Of a stretch of DNA of 64,000 nucleotides, positions 1 through 12,000 are shown piece after piece. The position numbers and the translations under genes were made by a program. The first letter of the stretch is position 1. Each line of letters begins with the position of its first letter. The stretch lies in contig CALYLW010001390.1 of NCBI GenBank assembly GCA_944989445.1, positions 124,001 through 188,000 of the forward strand, read 5' to 3'. The notes beneath the pieces were generated by a model. That model saw only the letters and a program-made list of their open reading frames with translations, had not been told where the DNA came from and did no database searches. The DNA comes from Ampullaceana balthica. Its lineage: Eukaryota; Mollusca; Gastropoda; Lymnaeidae.

Positions 1-35
1 ATCTTCTGAGACCACAGTCTCTTCCCTGCCTTCAG
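1..35 (+). CDS. CAMSAP: Possible CAMSAP exon end (left edge)
   Basis: An open frame (SSETTVSSLPS) ends in CAG before a weak GTCTGT donor at 36 and leaves one base over. That matches the two-base start of the next exon at 431. Only phase and Ser-rich composition support it; it could be intron. Confidence 0.35.
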
Positions 36-3000
36 GTCTGTCACCCCCCTCCCCCACCCCCACATCAAGCAATGACCAAGAATGTTTTTTGTCTTAATAC
101 TTGTTATGTATTTTAAGATCAGCTATTCTTTTCTAGTTTCTTTCCTTCCTATAGTATTAAAGCCAAACAAACACATTTTATTGAAAGTTTACTCAAGTAA
201 AATGACTTGTAATCTCACTTGCCCTTAATTTTTTTCATTATATTTTCTCTTACCATTTCCACTTTAAGAACTTATTCTTCATCTTTCAATTACGATTTGA
301 CATTACTTGTTGGTTTTGCTTTAATCTAGTGGCATACATAAAAAAAATCATAATTTGTAAACAAAAAAATTAATAGACAGACTGAATACATCGAACAATT
401 GTTAGAGCTTTTTTGTGTGATCTCCATCAGGTGAAAGTCTTACACCACGATTAATAGGCCAGTCACAGGTGCCACTTCATCGACCATTCGAAGCATTCAC
501 AGTTGGTACAGGCGTTTCACAGCAGTATGAGGATTCTCCTCCCAACTCTGTCAGAAGTAATGGTATGTACAGCAAGTTCCAACTATGCACCCTATCTGTG
601 AGAGAATCCTACTCATGCCATTTGTTTCCACATTTCAAGTGTGCCAAGTTAATGTTTGAAGTTTTCTATGACTAAATATCATTTTTTCATCATCAGCTGC
701 TTCAATAGTTATGATATTGAAAGACGGCATACATCAAACCTAATTCAGTTATTGACTAGTTTCTTATCAAATTGTACAATTCAGCTCTAAAGCAGAGTTA
801 AGAGAATTAAGGACACTTCTTTAAACGTCTTTGCATCTGGAAAGTGTTGATAATAGAATAAAATTGTGGGGTATTACAAACCATATATCTTGCTTTTCAT
901 GTACCATTTTAAAAAAAACAAATATATATTTATAAATATATAAGAGAGATAATGATATTTAGTTTATTAAAGTCAATTGAGCTGGAGGTCATTTCCGATA
1001 CAGAGAATCCACTCATCATATTCGTATCCCTGGTAGTTGACCTTTTTCTAGATGACCCGTCCTTACAGACATTGAGACAATAACTCTACTGTAAGACTTT
1101 CTAGAATATGCCAGTATCTGACATAACACTAACACAAGTCTTGGAGCCAACACTGGCTCTGACTCTACTGTGACTTTGACTAGCATGGTTCCCCTCCCAC
1201 AGCCATCAGCACAGCAGGCAGTTACACATTAGCCAATAGTGTGACATCCCTAGCTGCTAGAGCCGCCGGTCTACCCATTGTATCTGACAGCAACGACACA
1301 ACGGCACTGGATAAAACAGCAGGTGATCGATCAAGGGAGGGAAGTGTTGCCAGCTCAGGAGAATATTCGGACCACGAATCACAAAAAATTCACCAAGATC
1401 ACAAGGTCAGTTGGACATAGAGAAATTGTCATGTGACAGTCAAAAGTTGAAAGTTTGTCATGATTTATTGAAAAATAATAGTTTTAAAATTCATCTTGCA
1501 TCAAAAAAACATAATATTTTGGAGACTGTAGCATCAGATTTCCAGTAAGCCTCACATAGTGAGTGCATTTAATTAAAATGACCAATCTGCTCTAATTTTC
1601 AACACAAAGACTTTATATATTTTTACATCCCTGTTGTAAAAGACTTATTATTATAGAAGTAATTTCAGTAGCCTGAGACGTCTAACTATTGCTCCACTGT
1701 TTCTATGTTTCCTCTTGTGCATTTCAGCTTCGTGAGTCCTGCACACCCACCAACATCAGTGGAAACAACAACAATGGAATGAAACCTGCCATGATCATCA
1801 ATGACAGACTGGGAACTGGGACTGACTCAGGAGAGGGAGGCAAAATCTTCATCAAGCTGCCGCAATCTTCCAACACCACAAACTTTGCTGAGCTCAAACG
1901 ATTGAAAGACAAGTTGGGATATAAGATTGATAAGGTGGGAGCGACAGCTTATCCTTGATCTGATTTTTAAAAAAAAATATTTTCTGTTTACTATATATGT
2001 TAGATCTCATACGTCAATGTAATTTTTCATATAAATCAAAGGTTGACAGGTAAGAATGTAATCTCAAGGAAAAAATTAACTTTAAAAGAATTATATGTTT
2101 AGGTAATATAATTCATGAAATAGAAATGTTTATCATTGACATGTTGAATACTCGCATACTGTGTATGAAACTTCAGAGTGTTGTAAAGGAAAACGAATCT
2201 TTTAAACAAACTTCAGTTAGCTAAAAAAAAAGTACAGTGGAAAATAATTATTATTCTGTCTTCTTGTTATACATGTATGGATACAGATGCTTTATTTTAA
2301 AAAATCAATCATGTGTCTATTCTATCAAAAGTAAATTTAAAAAAACAAAAACAATGTATGACTTTCAGTCTTTCTGAATAGTCATGTAATAAAATTTAGG
2401 ATTTTCACTGATGAAAAATGTTAACCATTTTCTGTGTTCAAAGGTGGATAACTCTGCTCTGATATACATGCAGAGTTGCAGTCAGGGTGGACCCTATGAC
2501 CAAATGGCTTCTGGGGACCTTAAAACAACCCTTGGTAGCCCGCAAGGCCAAGATCATCTTGTACCAGGTAATCGATCAATTAAGTTACTGTATTAATATC
2601 AGGCCCTTTATTTTTTGCTCCTGGCTGTGATATTTTGTCTCATTATTTTAAAGACAGTCCCTCACTAAATGTGGGCTAAAAGGAATGTCAGAATATTGAG
2701 TTCATTTTTCATAACTAAATTGAAATCTGCTGACATCTGAGAGAATTGTGCTAGAAGTGTTAAAAATGTAAGGGTAATTTAGTAATAATAATAGTGTTAA
2801 AAATATACTGTATGGAGGTACATTAGTGTGTTGTCCTTGAGGTGACAGAATGAAATGCTTCTCACTGTCGTTACATCTTGCTGTCAGGTAAAACAAGCCA
2901 ACCATCCAGCCCATCCCCTGCCCCTGATAGTGCTGTGCCCCAGATGAATGGAGCCGAGCCCCCCTCATCAGACCTGCAGCAGCTGAGACTCAAGCTTGAG

Positions 3001-6000
3001 CAGAAGAGAAGAGAGATTGAGAGGAAGAAGCACAGGCAGGAGGCACAGCAGACAAAGATGAGGCAGAGATTAGGTCAGTCTTAGTTTGTGCACCGCTGGG
3101 CTTAACTAGTGGGTTAGGGTAAGAGGCATTTGGTTTTCCATACTTTCTTGTCATATATTCATGTTATGAGAACCTTTGAAAATTGGGCTTAGGTTAAGAT
3201 TGGATTGGCCATTCAAAAATTGATATCTGTTGGTCAACCTGATCATTTGTTACTGGCTTTGATTATCAGCGTTGACCTTAATTAGTCTAATTTGCACAGG
3301 GTAATGCAGTCAATAAGTTATGTTTCTAATCAGATAACTTATAAATAATAAAAACAGAATCGAAATAAAGGCGATGTCTAATTTATTGTCTTTATATCAG
3401 GCAAGGCTGCTTTCATGCGTGTGGTCTCCAAGCATCTGGAAGGAGGTGAGGAAGAAGAATCTGCTGAATATGAAGACCCTACAGGCAGACCAGACACGCT
3501 GGTGGCTACATCGACACAAGCTCAAATCCAGGCTCGTCTTGGCCACCCCATTCAGAGGTTACCTCTGGGGCACACTGCCAGGGCCCAGCCTGTCAATTCA
3601 ATGCCACAAGGCACCCTGGGCCCCCTGATTCCACCCGACACATCAGCCCAGAGGTTCACCGACTGGACTAGTGTTTCTAAAAGTAACCAGACACTGACCT
3701 CAAAGCCCGGTCATCTTGAACAGCAGCAGATGCCTGGAGCAGGAGAGCCCGGGCCAGACTCACAAAAATCGGGGAACAGAGCTTTTTCACGGGAAGGCAT
3801 CCAACAAACTATAGATAATGTTAAAAATAAGTGGTTCAATAGTAATTCAGACCTGGTTGCAGGCGGGGCTTTCACGGAGGAGGACACAGGGTCTTACAGG
3901 GGCGGTAGTAATGAGCTTGTGGGCGGAGCCAGTGCAAGGATTGGCAGCAGGGAGAGCAGCCAGTCTCCTCACATGGGCCGGCCCAGCTATGCAAACTCAC
4001 CCGTCCCCGGCCAGAGTGCCTCCCCCCAAGTCAGGGACACCTCCTCACCCAGACCAATCAAAGTGGAACCCGAGTACCAAGAATATGACTCCTCTCTTGA
4101 TAAGCTCAACAACAGCTTGACTGAGCTTCAAGGAGAGATCATGCGCCTCTCACTACAGCATGAACAGCTTAAGGCCGCACAATCACCTGTGAGTGGCCAG
4201 CCGGTTGGGTTAGACTCAAGACTTGATGAGGCCTTACAGGCCATTGGCTCCACAACCGCGGGTGCGTCGCCGGCAGCCCCACGCCCCATTCAAGGCATAC
4301 CTCAGCAGCCACCGTACGTCCACGGGTCTATGGTGCGAAGCCAGCCTGCCATGAGCAACAGCTTCTCAGCGGACGCAACTTTATCACCGCTCATGAACAC
4401 CTCACAGCAACAGCAGACTGGTTCAATGACAGACTCCAACAGTTCTGGATTAAGCAGATCTGTTAATGAGGCCAACCCCGGCTTGGTCCTTTCAGACGGG
4501 GGCCAAGGGGATCAGAGTGGAATGGATTCATCCTCCGAAGGTTTCTTCATTGCATACGCAGAGGACACTCCCAAGAGACCAAAACCCAAACTGTCAGATC
4601 AGCGGGGCAGGGGAGTGTCACCCTCCCCGCAATCCAGGCAGACTCCGGTCATCCCTCTCAGAACTGGTCAAGATGACCAGGCTGTTGCTAGTAAAGCTAG
4701 TGGACTTGTAACATTGGAGCCACAGCTGGGTTTGGCTGATGATGGTTCTCCAAGCATCGGCTTTGTCATCAAGGACCAAGAATCTTTGTCCAAAGAGCAG
4801 GTTAGACAGTTGCTCAGTCTGTTAGTTATCAATATAATACAAGACTAAGCCAGCTTAATGCTATTACGTTAGCTAAAAATAAGAGAATCTTTATACCTGG
4901 AGCTCATATTTAATAAGAGGTGACAAAAATTTGAAATTTTCTCCCAGATTTACTATTAAGAAAAATATTGCTCCAACTCACTTTGAATTGACGATCTTGA
5001 CAACCTCTCCTGTGGGTTTATGTCATTGCTGAATCAAATATTTATTCTTTTTATATCTTTTAGTTTGTGGAAATTTAATCTTTTATTTTATAAAATCCCT
5101 TACAGAGATCCTGTATAATAAAAAATATTTTCCGGAGCCATTAATTTTTCCTATTAAAATGTAAAAATTAGTTTAAACTTAAAAATTTACCCTGTACAAT
5201 TTATTGTAGTTATTTCAAAGGCTAATTTAAAGCTAATTGAAACACTAACTTGTAGTCTATAGTTACACAAATAACATTCAATTGTCTTCAGGAATATGAA
5301 GATGAGATGCAGAAAAAAAAATTAAATTAATGGAGATGCAGAGGAAGAGAAAGGAGGAACAGGAAAAACGGAGGCTGGAGAAAGAGGCAGAGATGGCAAA
5401 AAAAGCAGAAGAGAAAATGTGAGTTAATAAAATTATTGTTGAAATATAAAGCAATTTTATTTTTTCAATGAAAAAATGTAAACAAAAAATTATGTAGTCA
5501 CAAAAGGGTATGAGGCTATTGGTTAACTTTGTACTCTGTCTTGAGAAATTCAAATTTTTACTTCTAACTAGTTTAAAGAAATAAAGAAAATACTAACTTC
5601 TACCTGGATATTGTTCTATTTGTTTCATAAATGAGCAAAATTCTATTTGGAATTGTCAGCTTGACAATAAATTTGTGTTTATATTCTAATTATCTGTATA
5701 ATAACAGGTTCAAAGAGGAGGAACAGGAGAGGAAAAAGGCTGAAGACAAGGCAAGAAGGGAGGTCATCTTCCAGCAGTACTTGCAGAAGAAGCAAGAGGA
5801 TGAGGAAGTAACCCCTACCAAAGTCAAGGTCAAGAAACGGGATAGCAGCAGTGGCGGCAAGCCAAGGCCAAAGTCCATGTTTGTTAAATCTAAAGCCATG
5901 ACACCTGAGCCTGGTAGGTTTGAAAAATATTACAGTCAAACAGGCATGTATTTTTAAAATATTGGCATTAAAGATATTCACAATATTTAAGTAGGAGGTT

Positions 6001-9000
6001 TAAAAACTTGAACTGCAACATGGAGATACAAGTTGTACATTGATCTTGAGATGAAATGAATCATGCATTAACATGAAGGTTTTACAAATTATTTTTTAAA
6101 TGTAAACATAATGAGACAATGTCATTTATAATTTTTTGTAATATTTAAAGAGAGATTTTATTCTTCATGTTTAATTTGTTTTTATAAGATAAACAAAGTT
6201 AAATGTAGGAAAGGAAAGGATTTTTTGCCTCTCAGTAGACTCATGGTATGAAATAAATTTAAATAATTGAGTTGTTGCCAAACATTGCAACCGTGGTATC
6301 AAATAATTAACTGGTTGCCAAACATTGCAACCCTGGTACCAAATAATTAACTGGTTGCCAAACATTGCAACCATGGTATCAAATAATTAAATTGTTGCCA
6401 AACATTGCAACCCTGGTATCAAATAATTAAATTGTTGCCAAACATTGCAACCCTGGTATCAAATAAATAACTGGTTGTCAAACATTGCAGGTGCTCTTGG
6501 TGGGATGGATTCTGGCAGCAGCTCCCAGGAGGACCTCATTGGCAGAGACGCTTCAGGTGGCAGGTCAACCCCAGGTGTTATGTCAGGTAGGGGGGACACC
6601 CAGAGTGTGTGTGACAGTGGTTGGTCACTGTTAATTTTAGGCTTGTTTTCACTGTGTTGGATGTGCTTCTTGTATTTATATCAATCTATATTATCTTCAA
6701 GGACGATTAGCCATGAAAGGAATGAGGAACAGCTAAGCTTCTTGATATTATAGATGCCAGTGACAAAAATGAGCTTGCCAGAAATATTTATTTGTTGTAT
6801 TGTTCATAGTGTTTCCCCCAGCACAGCATGCAGAACTAAATTTGATGAGTCTAAAATAAATTTTCTCAAGTCAGTTTAGGCATGATTCCATCTTTTCATC
6901 CAATTGAAAAGTTGAAATTGTGTGGATGGAAGAATACTGTTTTATAGAAACCATTGTTCTTTATAAATATAGCATAATGAAGATTATGGTAGACTAAGAT
7001 ATATATTCACAGGACCATGAAAGTAATGCATGATTGTATTTGTCTTAACTGGGATGTCAATATTTCTAAGTGTAATAAACACTTGAATGCCAATCAAGCA
7101 TGTTTACTGTTTGTTTTGTTCACTTGCCTTTGTCTTGACTTGTTTTATGTAATTCTTATTCCTTCACCACAGCTAATGACACTCAGAAAGGTAGATTAAT
7201 TTACATTATTTTTGTAAACAGTTAATTTTGTACGTTTTTTTTTCAGTTGCAGGTGTTCACAATTTTTCGTTGCTTCAAAAAATGTTCTCAGTTCATATAA
7301 AGTCCACTGACAATTAATATTCTAAAATCCATATAATTGTTTATGGAATCTAAAATGAATATTTTTTAGTTATGCAAGTGATAATGATGCAAACAATTTT
7401 TTTTTAACTTTCCTATTTATATTCAGAGATTTATCTTTATTGAGGATCAGTATATGTATGTTAAACATTTAAATCAGTAACTGAACCACATGTCTTTTGA
7501 AAAATTAATATTAGTAATATTCATGACATATATCGGTCCATTTTAAAATTTAATCTGCTAACAAATAAGGCTTTACATTTAAGCTGGATGTCAGTTTATT
7601 CTTGTAATCTTGAGTCATCTGTCACTCAATAAAGTTTCTTTAATCGAGTCCAAGAACTTTAAATCAAGCTTATGTGTCTGAGAACATTTTTGACATTTTG
7701 TTTCTGTAGTACATATTTTTAGTTTTAAAAAAGTGTTAATTGCATTGGTGATCACAGTCGGATTAAGTGATCACCAAGAGTTATTTCCCTTATTTTCTTT
7801 TTGTGGTATAGTGTGCTATTGTCAAAGTGTCTACTCCAATATTTGTAAACATGTAGACATGTATTGGGGAAAACATTATTTCAAGATCGGGTTCCCATGT
7901 ACTGAAGTTATTTAATGAACACGATATCATATAAAAATACAAAATGTTTCACTATATATAATGTTAAGGGAAAGAAAACTAAAAGTAATGGCATGATTAC
8001 ATTCAAGAGCAATAATTTCAGTGGGTATTTTCTAATTATTTCTTATGACATTGAAGTTAAAGCTGTTTCAGCTTTTTTGGGATACTTCCACTAGAATTTT
8101 TTTTGTAATGTGGAAAAATAAAAAACACTATCTTCTTTAAAACCTACAACATATAAGCCAATTCCTACCAATGCTGAGATATAAGATATATTTGGGCTTA
8201 AACGAAACGATGTAGGTAGTACGTAATATTACCAAAACATTATGAAGAAAATTTTAAGATTCAAGCTAAAATAAATCTTCAAGGTATTAAATGAAAGTTC
8301 ATATTATAGTTTAGATAGTAATCTTATGATAATTTTTGTAAGATTGAAATTTATTAATTTACTTAACTGAACTAAAAATGATTAACTCTGTAGGATTTAT
8401 TGATTATTTTTTAAGGAATATATGCAATATAAAACTATTTTTAATCTCAGTGATTTAACACAATGATTATAAAGACTTTCTTCAATTGCATCCACTTTAT
8501 TTTATGTATGGTGAAGTTCTGTTACATGTATACCTCAGTTATTTTTAATGCACAAATTACAATACCACCCAAAAGAACTTCAATATGTTTTGAATATTTT
8601 TAAATCAGCATACATTATTCAAAATAAGAAATGGTCAAAATTATGAATAATGATAAAAGGGAATTCCAGTTTTTAAAATAATGATATTAAGAAATATAGA
8701 AATCACATGGAATGGCATTAACAAATTATGAAAGTTATTTTTTTAATTTTAAAGTAAAAATGCACATATCGTTGGCATGCCATTTTTTCTAACAAATTTT
8801 GAAACAACTATTTTTAATATTAAAAATATCACTTTTTAAGGAGCATGCTTTGCCTTCTGGGGTGCTCTACCCCCAGAACAAGAGAATTAACTCTAAACCA
8901 CTGCTCAATATCTTTTGTTTGACATTATTGTTTTTTTTTCCTGCATTTTTACTTTGATTTGCTCCTTTGATCGGATGGTCCTGGTTCACTCCCCTGCCTT

Positions 9001-12000
9001 GTTTCAGCTATGAGATCTACCTACCACTTTAGGCTCCCTCAGCCGACTCGAATAAGGAAAGCAGGTAGAGTAGTTTGACCTAATCCCTAGAGTTCACCTC
9101 ATTTGGTTTATTTTGTTGTAGAGTGAAAGATTTGGTTTCCTGGGTGGGATTTGGTTTTTTAGTGTATGTTACATGTTGTTCACTGTTATTGCTCTGGTTG
9201 AGGCAAGTTTCTACGAGACGTAGAATCCATCCCTTTAATTTATCAAAATGTTGAATGTAATGTAATTTAGTGTTAAAGTACTCAGAAATTTTATTCTTAG
9301 AAGGAACAAAATAATTTTTAAAATATTTTATCGCCTAGTCAATGTAGCTTAGGTCTATGAAGAGCAATTTGAAAAAAACAAATGTGTTTTAATCACATGT
9401 TTCATCAGACAGCTTCTTGTGATGAGTTTGTCTAAAAACAAAAGATACAAATTCATTGCTAAGCCTCCCTAGAGTACATTCAAGAATGATAGCAAAAATA
9501 TGGAAAAAAAAACATTTAACAATATGGGGATTTTATGTTTTAGTATTTTTAAATTTGTTTTTCCACCTAATATAAAAATTCCATTCTGTAGTACAAACTG
9601 TTTTATTGTCAGCCTTTGATGTGGTAATATGACATAGTGTTGACTTAGCTAGAAAATGTTTATTCATGTTTTCCAGAAACCCTTCGTATGGTCTCACATT
9701 TGCACAAATCTCTTTTGACATCTTGTTAATGTGTTGAGCCTGCCTTGGTTTTGTCTGTGTAACCCTAACACTTAACATGCATCATGCCTGACTGCTACTT
9801 TTATTGCTTCAGCATATCACAATTTTCACTTGAATTTCCTTCACACTTCACATATTTTATGCACAGGGACTTTGCCTTTCTTATTCTTTATCACATTCTT
9901 TTAAAAAAAATATTCTTTTAAAAATAAATAGATTGAGCTACAATTTTTAAAAAATGTATTTGTTTGTATCTCAAATACCTCAGAAAAGTATGTTATTTTT
10001 AAAGGGTTATGGTTGACTATGTTTACCCATGGTTTTCACCAAATGTCTAAGGATGGCTATCTTGAATAATGTTGTTTGTTTATCCAAGTTTGGCTTTAAA
10101 GGCCATGGTTGCTGATAAAGTCTTTTATTTCAAATAAACAGCTCATTTGCTGCTCACTGGTCCAGAAGATGCATCCATTCTTTCCCTGAGTATGAACCAG
10201 CTGGTTTATTTCTGTAGTCTTAACTAGCCTGTCTGCATTGAGGGGTGTCCAAGAAAGAAGGCTGCACTGATATTTAAAGAAAATAACAAAATCAAGTTTA
10301 ATGGAAAAATTGATAACCTTTTCAGATACATCATGAATACTTATTTAAAATCTATTTTTACATTATCTACATCTTATTGCTCTTAAGTTCCATCAGATCT
10401 CACTTTAGGTTTATTTCTAATTTTTCATCTGACGAGTCTGCTGTTCTTTTCTAATGGGAACATTTCTTGCAGTAGTGGTTCTCAAAATTTGAAAAGTATT
10501 ATTTTAAGTTTGTCTATACAGGAAGTTTGAACTGGGTCAGATAATTTATAGTATTGCCCCATTCTGTTCTGTAGATCAGTGTCTTTCAACCTATTTAACT
10601 TGCAATCAGGAGTGCCAGTTTTAAATGTTTTGCTGAGTTGCAATAAATTAATGGCTCATAATTTTAGGTTCCCAAATATATGGGACAAATGATGCATTAA
10701 TTAAACCCAAGGTAAGTTTTGATTGGCTAATTAAAGTTTTACACAATTATTTTATGGAGCCGCTGCCATCTAAATCTATTGTTAATCAAGAACGATTCTT
10801 TTGGGTTTAAAGAAAATAAACAAAATACCTACTTGAGATTTCTTATGATATATCAAAGCCAGGCTATTAATTTACTGGCGGTTTTGTTTCCAGTGTCCTG
10901 TAACACTCTCCAACAAGGACCATCCAATGGGGCTCAGGGTCCTTCAACATACCGCAGGCCTCCCTCCCCAGACTTGTACAGGATCAAACAGCAGAGGCAG
11001 AGGGGCAACAGTCAGGATAGTGGTAGTGAGACTGGATCTGGTTCAAACCCAGGTTCTGATTATGCAGGTAGTTTTAACAGATTGTATGACAAGAAACTTT
11101 CCACAGCAACAACAGGGCTATGGGAATATGGTCACTGAACATTTCGAGGATATATTTGATAGATGGTTGCTGAGACACTATTCTAATAGATAGTTTTTAA
11201 AAATATAAAAATTGTATAATTAAGTCAGATGCTATTTTTTTTCCACAGACTATATGTGATATTTTCTATATACCTATCCTACATTGTTTTCTATCTGTAA
11301 TTTTTTATCTGTGTGCATCTTCAGTTATTTTCCACATAATCTTTCCCCCACAGGTCCAAAGCTGTTTGTGAAACCCAGTGCCAAATCGAACCGTCACATT
11401 ATCGTAAATGCCATTTCCCACTGCTGTCTGGCTGGCTCTGTTAATACTGACATGAAAAATAAAGTTTTAGAAGTAAGCTGATTTGTGTGACCAAAATATA
11501 TTCTCAGTGACTTTGTTAGTGCGTTATGTAATACAACATACACTGCCTACAAATATTTTATGACAACCAAAAAAAAAGCAAGCATTCTTAAAATTGATTA
11601 CTCTAGAATTCAAGAAACACATATTTTTGTTTAGTGTATCACCACCAAACCATGGTTCATTGGGCGATGAACTTTTAAAACAATTATCCTTGAACCGATT
11701 TTTTTTACCTGGCAGTAGCCCTGCAGTTTGAATGGTTAAAATCAAATGCAATATAATTTCAAAATTGCATATTGAATTTATGCAGATTACAATTTTATGA
11801 AATGACCATAAAATAAATTTTAAAATATTTTTTAAAAGAAGGCGAGTATGGCCAAAAGTACAGATATAAGAGATGAACAGTTATGTTAGAGGCTGACTTC
11901 CCAGCAACTAATAACCACAAAATGTTTGGTGCATTGCTCTATCACATTGGCCTGGTACATCATTGCCAGAAATATTCCATCCTAACAAGAATCCAAGTTT

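Noticed and set aside
4801..4848. Continuation of the large CAMSAP exon to a stop at 4848
   Set aside because: A GTTAGA donor at 4801 joins in phase to the next coiled-coil exon; reading through would lose the CKK domain.
9533..9778. 81-codon minus frame in a CAMSAP intron
   Set aside because: No motif, no splice partners, composition like intron; likely chance.
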